Counted from the stretch's first letter, positions 6,451-14,435 are shown. The stretch is 16,218 nt of DNA from an uncultured Bacillota bacterium (GCA_947383275.1 CANDCW010000061.1:1-16218), one strand, 5' to 3'. Made by a program: numbers and translations. Notes: a model not told the origin generated them from the letters alone.

Positions 6451-7830
6451 ATGAAATTGTGGGCCGGACGGTTTCAGAAAGAAACCGATACCCTTGTCAA
6501 CGACTTTAACTCCTCCATTGGCTTCGACGCCCGGCTGTACCGGCAGGACATCGCCGGGTCTATCGCCCACGCGGAAATGCTGGGCAAGACCGGCATCATT
6601 GAAGCCCACGAGGCTGAGGCCATCGTAAGCGGCCTGAACGCCATTCTGGCCGGCATTGAGGCCGGTAATGTGGAGTTCTCCCTGGACAACGAAGACATCC
6701 ACATGAATATTGAGGCCATGCTGACACAGCGGGTGGGCGAGGCCGGCAAACGCCTGCACACCGCCCGGTCCCGGAATGACCAGGTCGCGGTGGACACACG
6801 GCTGTATGTAAAAGAAGAGATCCCGGTTATCATCGGCAAGGTGCTGGAGCTGGAACAGGTGCTGGTAAAAAAGGCTAAAGCCAACCTGGACACAGTCATG
6901 CCCGGCTACACCCACCTCCAGCGGGCCCAGCCCACCACCTTTGCCCACTACATGATGGCCTACGCCAATATGTTCAAGCGGGACGTCACCCGCCTGGAGG
7001 ACTGCTTAGAGCGGCTGGACGAGTGCCCCTTGGGCGCGGGTGCCCTGGCCACCTCCACCTACCCGGTGGACCGGTTTGAAACCGCCGCCGCCCTGGGCTT
7101 CAAAAAGCCCACCGACAACTCCATGGACTCGGTCTCCGACCGGGACTACGCCATTGAGCTGCTGTCGGCGCTGTCCATTATGATGATGCACCTGTCCCGT
7201 TTTTCCGAGGAGATCGTACTCTGGTGTTCCTGGGAGTTTAAGTACGTGGACCTGGACGACGCCTACTCCACCGGCTCGTCCATCATGCCCCAGAAAAAGA
7301 ATCCTGATGTAGCCGAGCTGGTCCGGGGCAAAACCGGGCGGGTATACGGCGCCTTGGTCACCCTACTGACGGTGATGAAATCCCTGCCCCTGGCCTACAA
7401 CAAGGATATGCAGGAGGACAAGGAGGCCATTTTCGACGCCGTAGACACCGTGGAGCTGTGCCTGCCTGTCTTTGCGGCCATGGTGGATACCCTGACCGTC
7501 CGTCCCAAGAACATGGCCAAGGCCGCTGCCGGGGGCTTTATCAACGCCACCGACTGCGCCGATTACCTGGCTAAGAAGGGCCTGCCCTTCCGGGAGGCAT
7601 ATATGATCGTGGGTCGGCTGGTCAACCAGTGCATCCGCACCGGCGACACGCTGGATACCCTCACCCTCCGGGACTTCCGGGCCATCTCCGGGTTGTTTGA
7701 CGCCGACGTGTACAATGCCCTGGCCCTAAAAACCTGCGTCAATGGCCGCAAGGTTTACGGCGGCCCGGCCCGGGAATCCGTGGAGAAACAGATTGCCCTC
7801 ATTGAGGCGTTTGTGGAGGCAAGAGCATGA
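6451..7830 (+). CDS. argH: Argininosuccinate lyase
   Basis: Splits argininosuccinate into arginine and fumarate, the last step of the pathway; a homotetrameric cytoplasmic enzyme of the fumarase/aspartase superfamily. The 459-residue product is full length. ATG 6451 follows AAGGAG and begins with the typical KLWAGRF. Motifs seen: TARSRNDQ (104-111), PGYTHLQ with the general-acid/base His155 (151-157), and the superfamily signature GSSIMPQKKNP (275-285) carrying the catalytic serine loop. Its stop overlaps the argC start in ATGA (7827-7830), so the two are probably translationally coupled. Confidence 0.97.
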   Translation: MKLWAGRFQKETDTLVNDFNSSIGFDARLYRQDIAGSIAHAEMLGKTGIIEAHEAEAIVSGLNAILAGIEAGNVEFSLDNEDIHMNIEAMLTQRVGEAGKRLHTARSRNDQVAVDTRLYVKEEIPVIIGKVLELEQVLVKKAKANLDTVMPGYTHLQRAQPTTFAHYMMAYANMFKRDVTRLEDCLERLDECPLGAGALATSTYPVDRFETAAALGFKKPTDNSMDSVSDRDYAIELLSALSIMMMHLSRFSEEIVLWCSWEFKYVDLDDAYSTGSSIMPQKKNPDVAELVRGKTGRVYGALVTLLTVMKSLPLAYNKDMQEDKEAIFDAVDTVELCLPVFAAMVDTLTVRPKNMAKAAAGGFINATDCADYLAKKGLPFREAYMIVGRLVNQCIRTGDTLDTLTLRDFRAISGLFDADVYNALALKTCVNGRKVYGGPARESVEKQIALIEAFVEARA

Positions 7831-8768
7831 GCAAACCCAAAATTTATATCGACGGCAAAGAAGGCACCACCGGCCTTCAGATCTACGAGCGGCTGGGGGA
7901 GCGGGAAGACATCCAACTGCTCCTCATCGATGAGGACAAGCGCAAGGACAGGGAAGAGCGGAAAAAGTTTCTCAACGAGGCCGATCTGGTCTTCTTGTGC
8001 CTGCCCGATTCCGCCGCCGTGGAAGCGGTGTCCCTCATCGACAACAACCACACTCGGGTTATCGACTGCTCCACCGCCCACCGGACGGCCCCCGGCTGGG
8101 TGTACGGCTTTCCGGAACTGGCCGGCCAGCGGGAGAAGATCAAAACCGCCAGGCGGGTGGCCAACCCCGGCTGCTATGCCACCGGCTTTCTCTCCCTGGC
8201 CCGTCCCCTGGTAGAGAAGGGGATTCTGTCTCCCCAAGCGCGGCTGGTGTGCCACGCCCTGTCCGGCTACACCGGCGCGGGTAAGAAAGCGATCGCCGAG
8301 TATACCGCTCCCGACCGCCAGGCGGAGCTGGACAGTCCCCGGCATTACGCCGTTACCCTGCATCACAAGCACCTTCCCGAGATGGCCGCCGTGGCCGGCC
8401 TGGAGCGCCCGCCTCTGTTTGCCCCCATGATCTGCGATTACCCTCAGGGCATGGTGGTCGCCCTTACCCTGTGGGCGGAGGAGCTGGAGGGGGAGCAGTC
8501 TATTGAGAGCCTGCGGGCGCTGTATGCGGACTACTACGCCGGCAGCTCTGTGGTGGAGCTCCAGTCCGCTGATGCCCCTACCCGCGGCTTTATCGGCTCC
8601 AACAACCTGGCCGGGCGGGATATCCTCCAGATTTTTGTCAACGGGAACCAGGAGCAGCTTCTCCTCTCCGCCCGGCTGGACAACCTGGGTAAGGGCGCTT
8701 CCGGCGCCGCCGTGCAGAACATGAACCTGATGCTGGGCTTTGAGGAGGCCAAGGGCCTGAATCTATAG
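7827..8768 (+). CDS. argC: N-acetyl-gamma-glutamyl-phosphate reductase, short (type 2) form
   Basis: NADPH-dependent reduction of N-acetylglutamyl 5-phosphate to the semialdehyde, the third step of ornithine synthesis. At 313 residues with the N-terminus IYIDGKEGTTGLQI (nucleotide-binding loop G10-G16), this is the shorter type 2 enzyme, not the roughly 345-residue form common in Bacillus. The catalytic Cys116 lies in NPGCYATG and the HHKHLPE motif with its conserved His residues is at 179-185. Start ATG overlaps the argH stop. After its stop comes a 105-base gap filled by hairpins, the only large gap in an otherwise tight operon. Confidence 0.95.
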   Translation: MSKPKIYIDGKEGTTGLQIYERLGEREDIQLLLIDEDKRKDREERKKFLNEADLVFLCLPDSAAVEAVSLIDNNHTRVIDCSTAHRTAPGWVYGFPELAGQREKIKTARRVANPGCYATGFLSLARPLVEKGILSPQARLVCHALSGYTGAGKKAIAEYTAPDRQAELDSPRHYAVTLHHKHLPEMAAVAGLERPPLFAPMICDYPQGMVVALTLWAEELEGEQSIESLRALYADYYAGSSVVELQSADAPTRGFIGSNNLAGRDILQIFVNGNQEQLLLSARLDNLGKGASGAAVQNMNLMLGFEEAKGLNL

Positions 8769-8778
8769 AGGATGTAAT

Positions 8779-8836
8779 AAAAGAACCAAGAGGAAAAACG
8801 AAGTTTTTCCCAGCCGTTTTTTCTTTTGGTTCTTTT
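8779..8836 (+). repeat. Nested inverted repeats in the argC-argJ gap (upstream fold)
   Basis: AAAAGAACCAA (8779-8789) pairs perfectly with TTGGTTCTTTT (8826-8836). Inside sits a second perfect hairpin, GGAAAAAC-GAA-GTTTTTCC (8792-8810), followed by GCCG and TTTTTT. The outer right arm is shared with the next hairpin (8829-8860), so the two folds exclude each other. It could be a weak terminator or attenuator, or a dispersed palindromic element; the sequence alone cannot decide. Confidence 0.6.
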
Positions 8837-8860
8837 CTTTTTTTCAAAAAAGAAAAGAAC
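8829..8860 (+). repeat. 15-bp perfect hairpin directly before the argJ ribosome binding site
   Basis: Bases 8829-8843 (GTTCTTTTCTTTTTT) are the exact reverse complement of 8846-8860, leaving a two-base TC centre, so the physical loop must be slightly larger. The right arm ends one base before the argJ Shine-Dalgarno AGGAG (8861-8865). Folding it prevents the upstream 8779-8836 stem. A role in argJBDF expression, by RNA stability, attenuation or translation, is inference. Confidence 0.6.
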
Positions 8861-8873
8861 AGGAGTAACGGAT

Positions 8874-10097
8874 ATGACAAAGGAAATCACCGGCGGCGTG
8901 TGCGCCGCCCAGGGGTTCAAGGCCGCAGGCATCCATTGCGGCGTAAAGGCAGGCAGCAGTCCGGACAAGAACGACCTGGCCCTGATTTTGTCGGAACGGG
9001 AATGTTCCGCCGCCGGGGTATACACCCTGAACCGGGTAAAGGCGGCGCCCATCTATGTTACCATGGACCACCTGGAAAACGGAGTGGCTTGGGGTATTGT
9101 GGCCAACAGCGGCAATGCCAACGCCTGCTGCCCCGGCAGCCACGAGAACGCGGAGGCCATGTGTGCTGCCGCTGCCAAAGCCACCGGCCGGGAGGCGGAG
9201 GACTTTGTAGTCTGCTCCACCGGCGTAATCGGCCAGGCTATTAACATTGAAGCCATTGAGGCGGGGATGCCCACCGCTGCCGCTGCCCTGTCCACAGACG
9301 GCTCTGACGCCGCTGCCACCGCCATTATGACCACCGACACAGTAAAGAAGGAGATTGCCCTCTCCTGCACCGTGGGCGGCAAAGAGGTTAGGCTGGGCGC
9401 GATTGCCAAAGGCTCCGGCATGATCCACCCAAACATGGGCACCATGCTGGCTTTCATCACCACCGACTGCGCCATCACTCCCGAGATGCTGGAGGACGCC
9501 CTGCGGGATGTGGCCGGTAAAACCTTCAACCGTGTCACCGTGGACGGCGACACTTCCACCAACGATACCTGCGTTGTGCTGGCCAACGGCATGGCGGGCA
9601 ACGATCTCATCGAGTGGAAGGACGAGAATTACGACGCCTTCAAGGCGGCGCTAGACTATGCCTGTCGTCGGCTGGCCCGGGCCATCGCCGGGGACGGCGA
9701 AGGGGCCAGCCGGCTGGTCACCTGCAAAATATCCGGCGCCAGGAGCGAAGAGAGCGCCGAACGGCTGGCGAAAGCTGTGGTAGGCTCCGCCTTGGTAAAG
9801 GCTGCTATGTTCGGTTCCGATGCCAACTGGGGCCGGGTGCTGTGCGCCATGGGCTACTCCAAGGCCCCCTTCCGGCCCGAACATGTGGACATTTCCTTTG
9901 AATCCGCCGCCGGTACGGTCCCCGTCTGCCGCCAAGGGGACGGCCTGGCCTTTGACGAGGACCTGGCCAAGCGGGTCCTCAGTGAAAAGGAGGTTGTCAT
10001 CGCCGTCAACCTGAACGAGGGCGGCGAGGAGGCCGAGTGCTGGGGCTGCGACCTCACCTACGATTACGTGAAAATCAACGGCGATTACCGGACGTAA
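8874..10097 (+). CDS. argJ: Ornithine acetyltransferase / N-acetylglutamate synthase (ArgJ)
   Basis: Transfers the acetyl group from N-acetylornithine to glutamate, closing the acetyl cycle of arginine synthesis; some members also use acetyl-CoA. ATG 8874 follows AGGAG; an upstream in-frame TTG at 8826 lies in the hairpin region and gives an unnatural FFFSKKK start, so it is rejected. The 407-residue product has the N-terminal ITGGVCAAQGFKAAG, the self-cleavage region KGSGMIHPNMGTML with nucleophile Thr190 exposed on cleavage into alpha and beta chains, GDTSTNDT, and a C-terminus ending in YVKINGDYRT. The residue before Thr190 is Gly where many homologues have Ala. No argE is needed in an operon with argJ. 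argB starts 15 bases downstream. Confidence 0.96.
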   Translation: MTKEITGGVCAAQGFKAAGIHCGVKAGSSPDKNDLALILSERECSAAGVYTLNRVKAAPIYVTMDHLENGVAWGIVANSGNANACCPGSHENAEAMCAAAAKATGREAEDFVVCSTGVIGQAINIEAIEAGMPTAAAALSTDGSDAAATAIMTTDTVKKEIALSCTVGGKEVRLGAIAKGSGMIHPNMGTMLAFITTDCAITPEMLEDALRDVAGKTFNRVTVDGDTSTNDTCVVLANGMAGNDLIEWKDENYDAFKAALDYACRRLARAIAGDGEGASRLVTCKISGARSEESAERLAKAVVGSALVKAAMFGSDANWGRVLCAMGYSKAPFRPEHVDISFESAAGTVPVCRQGDGLAFDEDLAKRVLSEKEVVIAVNLNEGGEEAECWGCDLTYDYVKINGDYRT

Positions 10098-10112
10098 AAG
10101 GAGAGAGCTGAC

Positions 10113-10970
10113 ATGTCCTTCAACGAAATTGACCGGGCTCAGGTATTGGCCGAGGCCCTGCCCTACATTCAAAAATACACCGGCAAGACCATCGTAGTCA
10201 AATACGGCGGAAACGCCATGGTGTCTGACGAACTGCGCCGGGCTGTCATCTCCGACATTATCCTGCTGTCCCTGGTGGGCATTCGGGTAGTGGTGGTCCA
10301 CGGAGGCGGCCCGGAAATCAGTGGCCTGCTGAAAAAAATTGGCAAGGAGTCCCGCTTTGTGGACGGCCTGCGGTACACCGACAAGGAGACTATGGAGGTG
10401 GTGCAGCAGGTGCTCTGCGGCCAGGTGAACAAGGACCTGGTAGCCACTCTGAACCGTCTGGGAGGACGGGCCGTGGGCCTGTGCGGCCTGGACGGAGGCC
10501 TGTTCCAGGCCAGGCAGCTGGACGAGAAATACGGCCTGGTAGGCAGCATCACCAAGGTGTCCCCTGCCCCGGTATTTGACGCGCTGAACAGCGGTTATAT
10601 CCCTGTGGTTGCCACCGTGGCGCAAGGGACAGACGCCGAGACCTCCTACAATGTCAACGCAGACACCGCCGCAGCCAAGCTGGCTGTTTCCCTGGAGGCC
10701 GAGAAGCTGATCCTCCTCACTGATGTCCGGGGCCTGCTCCACAACCCGGAGGACGAATCCTCTTTGATTCCCTCCCTCCAGCTGTCCTCCGTCCCCGCCT
10801 TGGTGCGGGAGGGGGTGATCTCCGGCGGTATGATCCCCAAGGTGGACTGCTGTGTGGAGAGCGTGCGCTCCGGCGTGGGCTCCGCTGTCATTCTGGACGG
10901 CCGGGTAGCCCACTCCCTGCTCATGGAGTTGCTTACCGACGCCGGCATCGGCACAATGCTCACCAATTAA
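10113..10970 (+). CDS. argB: N-acetylglutamate kinase, probably arginine-sensitive
   Basis: Phosphorylates N-acetylglutamate, the committed and usually controlled step when ArgJ recycles acetyl groups. The 285-residue amino-acid-kinase fold protein starts at ATG 10113 behind AAAGGAG. KYGGNAM (30-36) and VVHGGGPEI (61-69) form the phosphate and substrate loops; NVNADTAAAKLA and LLTDVRGL lie in the C-terminal ATP-binding half. It has the extra N-terminal helix (VLAEALPYIQKYTGK, 11-25) and the C-terminal HSLLMELLTDAGIGTM stretch, both features of hexameric, arginine-inhibited kinases such as those of Thermotoga and Pseudomonas. Feedback inhibition by arginine is therefore predicted, not shown. 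Confidence 0.96.
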   Translation: MSFNEIDRAQVLAEALPYIQKYTGKTIVVKYGGNAMVSDELRRAVISDIILLSLVGIRVVVVHGGGPEISGLLKKIGKESRFVDGLRYTDKETMEVVQQVLCGQVNKDLVATLNRLGGRAVGLCGLDGGLFQARQLDEKYGLVGSITKVSPAPVFDALNSGYIPVVATVAQGTDAETSYNVNADTAAAKLAVSLEAEKLILLTDVRGLLHNPEDESSLIPSLQLSSVPALVREGVISGGMIPKVDCCVESVRSGVGSAVILDGRVAHSLLMELLTDAGIGTMLTN

Positions 10971-10984
10971 AGGAGGCATTCCAA

Positions 10985-12163
10985 ATGACCTTTGAAGAGA
11001 TTAGAGCTCTGGACGAGCAGTATGTAATGCACTCTTATGCCCGCAACCAAGTGGCGGTCGACCACGGAGAGGGCGCTACCGTGTGGGACGTGAATGGCAG
11101 GGAGTATATCGACTTTACCGCCGGCATCGGCGTGGCGTCCCTGGGATACGGGGATCAAGGCTGGCTGAAGGTGGTCACTGACCAGGCATCCAAATTATGC
11201 CACATCTCCAATGTGTTTTACACCGAACCCTACGCCAAGGCGGCTCAGAAATTGTGCAGCCGCACAGGCATGGCCAATGTGATGTTCGGCAACTCCGGGG
11301 CGGAGGCAAACGAGGCCATGATCAAGCTGGCCCGGAAGTGGTCCTTTGACAAGTACGGAAAGGGCCGGGGGACGGTCATTACCCTTCACAACTCCTTCCA
11401 TGGCCGCACCATCACCACCCTGGCCGCCACCGGACAGGACAAATTTCACAACTACTTCTTCCCCTTTACCGAAGGCTTCCGCTACGCCGACGCCAACGAC
11501 ATAGACAGCGTGGAAGCCGTAGCCGGCCATGATGTCTGCGCGATTATGCTGGAGCTGGTTCAGGGTGAAGGCGGCGTGCTGCCCCTGGACCGGGAGTTTG
11601 TATCCAAGGTCTCCGGCTTGTGTGAAAAGCGGGACTGGCTGCTCCTGATTGACGAGGTTCAAACCGGCATTGGCCGGACCGGTACGCTCTTCGCATTTCA
11701 GCAGTACGGGATCCATCCCGATGCGGTGTCCTTCGCCAAGGGCATCGCCGGCGGGCTGCCCTTCGGCGGCGTGATGGCCAATGAAAAGTGCAGGGATGTA
11801 TTCTCTCCCGGCACCCACGGCACCACCTTTGGCGGCAACCCGGTGGCCGCTGCTGCGGCCTGTCACGTGCTGGACCGTCTGGACGACGGGTTTTTGGCCC
11901 AGGTAACGGAAAAGGGCGGTTACATCCGCTCCCAGGTGGAGTCCATGGGCCTGGCTTGCCTGGGCAAAACCCGGGGTCTGGGACTGATGATCGGCGTGGA
12001 GGTCAGGGATGGCTGGACCAACCGGGAACTGGCCGCAAAGCTCATCGGCAGCGGTCTGCTGGTGCTCACCGCCGGACCGGGCCTGCGCTTCCTGCCCCCG
12101 CTTGTCATCACCAAGGAGGAGATGGACAAGGGCCTGGCCATCATAAAGGAGACACTGTCATGA
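10985..12163 (+). CDS. argD: Acetylornithine aminotransferase
   Basis: PLP-dependent class III aminotransferase converting N-acetylglutamate semialdehyde to N-acetylornithine with glutamate as donor. It is 392 residues; ATG 10985 follows AAGGAGG. Seen motifs: YIDFTAGIGVASLG near residue 40, GNSGAEANE from 102, HGRTITT for the cofactor pocket, LLIDEVQTGIGRTG with the PLP-ring Asp223, and SFAKGIAGG with the Schiff-base Lys252. GTTFGGNP is present further on. Its stop overlaps the argF start (ATGA, 12160-12163). A second, broken argD-like N-terminus lies at 15076-15235 and is clearly divergent from this one. Confidence 0.96.
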   Translation: MTFEEIRALDEQYVMHSYARNQVAVDHGEGATVWDVNGREYIDFTAGIGVASLGYGDQGWLKVVTDQASKLCHISNVFYTEPYAKAAQKLCSRTGMANVMFGNSGAEANEAMIKLARKWSFDKYGKGRGTVITLHNSFHGRTITTLAATGQDKFHNYFFPFTEGFRYADANDIDSVEAVAGHDVCAIMLELVQGEGGVLPLDREFVSKVSGLCEKRDWLLLIDEVQTGIGRTGTLFAFQQYGIHPDAVSFAKGIAGGLPFGGVMANEKCRDVFSPGTHGTTFGGNPVAAAAACHVLDRLDDGFLAQVTEKGGYIRSQVESMGLACLGKTRGLGLMIGVEVRDGWTNRELAAKLIGSGLLVLTAGPGLRFLPPLVITKEEMDKGLAIIKETLS

Positions 12164-13083
12164 AGAAAGACCTGCTAAAACTGCTGGATCTGTCCAAGGA
12201 GGACATCGTAACCATCCTGAATACGGCGGATCAGCTGAAATACGAGACCAAGCACAACATCCACAAGGACTACCTCAAGGGCAAGAGCCTGGCTATGATT
12301 TTTGAAAAGAACTCCACCCGGACCCGGGTCTCCTTTGAGACGGGCATGTTCCAGCTGGGTGGCCACGCCCTGTTTCTGTCCGGAAAGGAGAGTCAGATTG
12401 GCCGCGGAGAGCCCATTGAGGACACCGCCCGGGTACTGGACCGCTACTGTGACGGCATCATGATCCGCACCTTCGGCCAGGAAGAGGTGGAAGAGCTGGC
12501 CCACTACACCACCATTCCGGTCATTAACGGCCTTACCGACTTCTGCCACCCCTGCCAGGTGCTGGCCGACCTGCTCACTGTCCGGGAACACAAGGCCGTG
12601 CTGGAGGGCCTGAAGCTGTGCTATATCGGCGATGGCAACAACATGGCCAACTCCCTCATTGTGGGCGGGTTGAAGATGGGCATGGAGGTATCGGTGGCCT
12701 GCCCCGAGGGCTACGACCCCGATCCCCAGGTGCTGAATTTCGCCAAGAGCAGCCCTCAGCACAAGTTCTCCCTCTTCCGCACGCCAAAAGAGGCCGCAGT
12801 AGGCGCCGATGTGATGGTCACTGACGTGTGGGCCTCCATGGGGCAGGAGGAGGAGCGGGCCGTTCGGGCCAAGGCTTTCGCCGGCTACCAGATTAACAGC
12901 GAGCTGATGGCCCTCACCAACGCGGGCTGCATGGTGCAGCACTGCCTCCCCGCCCACCGCGGGGAGGAGATTACAGCCGAAGTCTTTGAGGCCCACGCCA
13001 ACGAGATTTTTGACGAGGCGGAGAACCGCCTCCACGCCCAGAAAGCAGTCATGTATCTGCTGATGAAGGAGTCTCTCCAGTAG
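12160..13083 (+). CDS. argF: Ornithine carbamoyltransferase
   Basis: Transfers the carbamoyl group from carbamoyl phosphate to ornithine, giving citrulline for argG at the head of the same operon. The 307-residue product starts at the ATG overlapping the argD stop. STRTR (52-56) binds carbamoyl phosphate, HPCQ is at 130-133, the DVWASMGQE mobile loop lies near residue 224, and HCLP (261-264) holds the catalytic Cys262. No carAB genes are seen in the window, so carbamoyl phosphate must come from elsewhere. The stop TAG is followed at once by a transposon relic in the same frame; no terminator is visible behind the operon. Confidence 0.97.
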   Translation: MKKDLLKLLDLSKEDIVTILNTADQLKYETKHNIHKDYLKGKSLAMIFEKNSTRTRVSFETGMFQLGGHALFLSGKESQIGRGEPIEDTARVLDRYCDGIMIRTFGQEEVEELAHYTTIPVINGLTDFCHPCQVLADLLTVREHKAVLEGLKLCYIGDGNNMANSLIVGGLKMGMEVSVACPEGYDPDPQVLNFAKSSPQHKFSLFRTPKEAAVGADVMVTDVWASMGQEEERAVRAKAFAGYQINSELMALTNAGCMVQHCLPAHRGEEITAEVFEAHANEIFDEAENRLHAQKAVMYLLMKESLQ

Positions 13084-13353
13084 GAAATCTTATTCCTGCT
13101 GCTATCCACATTTACAAAAGAGCGCCGTCCCATTGTTTGGACCGAACTGGTGATGGAAGGCAATCTGTACGCCCATCTGCTGGAAGTCGAGGATGCTGTC
13201 CAAGCCCTGCTGGACAATATGATGCCGGGAATGGCAGAGGAGGCCGGGGCCGCTGAGAAACTGAAAGCCCGTGACCCCATGCGCTGGGTGGGGCTGATGA
13301 ATTGCCGTAAAGCCCAGGTGGAGGAAATCATTTTTGCGGAATTGGTATATTCC
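13084..13353 (+). pseudogene. tnpV: TnpV-like transposon protein, N-terminally truncated relic
   Basis: The frame directly behind the argF stop reads, after about ten uncertain codons, TKERRPIVWTELVMEGNLY..., then MAEEAGAAEKLKARDPMRWVG and MNCRKAQVEEIIFAELVYS. This matches, from memory of the family, the C-terminal two thirds of TnpV, a small protein of unknown function in Tn4451-like and other clostridial integrative elements. The N-terminal part and a start codon are missing, and the usual stop after the ELIY/ELVYS end is gone, so the frame runs on to 13446. It is a non-functional insertion relic abutting the arginine operon, beginning within a few bases of the argF stop. Confidence 0.7.
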
Positions 13354-13366
13354 AAAACATGTCTTT

Positions 13367-13394
13367 CAGCATGGGGCCGATTGACTCCATGCTG
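13367..13394 (+). repeat. Inverted repeat upstream of the lysR-type gene
   Basis: CAGCATGG (13367-13374) and CCATGCTG (13387-13394) are perfect 8-bp arms around 12 bases. They lie 24 bases before the -35 of the regulator's promoter, where an autoregulatory LysR-type site could sit. There is no T-tract, so a terminator is less likely. Confidence 0.4.
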
Positions 13395-13418
13395 TTCATT
13401 TTTGAAAGCATTATCTTC

Positions 13419-13447
13419 TTGCCTGACGCAGTATATTTTGCTATGAT
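13419..13447 (+). promoter_or_regulatory. Promoter of the lysR-type regulator
   Basis: -35 TTGCCT (13419-13424), a 17-base spacer, -10 TATGAT (13442-13447), with the start codon about 35 bases downstream. Spacing and match are good. Confidence 0.6.
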
Positions 13448-13481
13448 GAAGGCAATCCATCCTATTATTCGAGGTGATACC

Positions 13482-14378
13482 ATGACGCTGCAACAGCTAA
13501 AGTATATAATAGCGGTTGCTGAAAAAGGGTCCATCACAGAGGCGGCAAAAGATTTGTATATCTCCCAGCCCAGTCTTTCTGGCGCAATCAAAGAGGTTGA
13601 AAAAGAAGCAAGGCTCACAATTTTCAACTGCTGCCGCGCAGGAGTTGCCCTAACGACAGAGGGCATGGAATTTTTGGGATATGCCCGACAGGTCGTACAG
13701 CAGATGGAACTACTGGAATCCAGATACATCAACAATCGGCCAGAAAAAATACGCTTTTGCGTATCTACCCAACACTATACATTCGCGGCCAATGCCTTTG
13801 TAGAGTTGGTACAGCATTTCGGACAGGAGCAATATGAGTTTATCCTGAACGAAACACAGACGCACCAGATTATTGAGGATGTCAGAAACCGTTTCAGTGA
13901 TTTGGGTGTTCTCTACCTTAGCCAGAGCAACGAAAGTGTATTGCGAAAAAGTTTCGAGGAGTTCGGTCTGGACTTTCACGAGTTGTTCACAGCGGCCCCA
14001 CACGTCTTTTTGCGACGGGAGCATCCTCTGGCAAGCTATGAAAAAATCACGTTAAAAGACTTACAGCCTTATCCCAGATTAAGTTTTGTGCAGGGGGCCT
14101 ATGAATCCTCTAACTTTGCGGAAGAATTGTTTAGCAACGAAATTGTAGACAAGAGTATTAAGATCAGTGACCGTGCCGCTATCGTCAATTTCATGGTCGG
14201 GCTGGACGGCTACACTATTTCAAGTGGCATATTCCCAAAGTATTTGCATGGCGATTCTATTGTTTCGATTCCCCTTGCTGAAAATGAAACGATGCGAATT
14301 GGGTATCTTCTGAACAAAGACCGGGAGTTATCCGAACTGGGCAAAATTTATATCGAAGCCTTGATGCAGTACCAATAA
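13482..14378 (+). CDS. LysR-family transcriptional regulator
   Basis: DNA-binding regulator of the LTTR family, 298 residues. ATG 13482 follows GAGGTG (13471-13476) and begins with the standard MTLQQLKYIIAVAEKGSITEAAKDLYISQPSLS winged helix-turn-helix (about residues 1-60), shown here as two halves: MTLQQLKYIIAVAEKGSITE then AAKDLYISQPSLS. An in-frame ATG at 13359 would start before the promoter and is rejected. The linker helix is followed by an effector-binding domain of periplasmic-binding fold (about 90-298). The usual LTTR segment FxRxxRG is altered to FNCCRAG. A LysE-family exporter gene starts about 95 bases downstream in the same direction and is its likely target. Base composition is visibly AT-richer than the arg operon, suggesting separate origin. 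The effector is unknown; a basic amino acid is a reasonable guess from context. Confidence 0.9.
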   Translation: MTLQQLKYIIAVAEKGSITEAAKDLYISQPSLSGAIKEVEKEARLTIFNCCRAGVALTTEGMEFLGYARQVVQQMELLESRYINNRPEKIRFCVSTQHYTFAANAFVELVQHFGQEQYEFILNETQTHQIIEDVRNRFSDLGVLYLSQSNESVLRKSFEEFGLDFHELFTAAPHVFLRREHPLASYEKITLKDLQPYPRLSFVQGAYESSNFAEELFSNEIVDKSIKISDRAAIVNFMVGLDGYTISSGIFPKYLHGDSIVSIPLAENETMRIGYLLNKDRELSELGKIYIEALMQYQ

Positions 14379-14402
14379 GGCATAGGTTCATCCTATGCCT
14401 TA
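14376..14402 (+). terminator. Hairpin at the lysR stop codon, possible terminator or operator
   Basis: TAAGGCATAGG (14376-14386) and CCTATGCCTTA (14392-14402) are perfect 11-bp arms with a TTCAT loop; the left arm starts at the TAA stop itself. There is no T-tract after it, so as a terminator it is imperfect. It could equally be a LysR-type control site, being about 40 bases upstream of the exporter's -10. Confidence 0.45.
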
Positions 14403-14435
14403 GCATAAAGAATCAATATTACCTATCCCATAGCG

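Noticed and set aside
5107..6948. 613-codon open frame on the minus strand
   Set aside because: It lies opposite argG and argH, which have full catalytic motifs. Its translation is low-complexity GVQ/HxL-rich shadow sequence without family features.
9651..10979. 442-codon open frame on the minus strand
   Set aside because: Shadow of argJ and argB, a common effect of GC-rich codon use.
12175..13035. 286-codon open frame on the minus strand
   Set aside because: Shadow of argF; no start signal and no recognisable domain.
13359..13481. N-terminal extension of the LysR protein from ATG 13359
   Set aside because: It would start upstream of the well-formed promoter at 13419-13447 and adds residues absent from the family; ATG 13482 gives the standard start.
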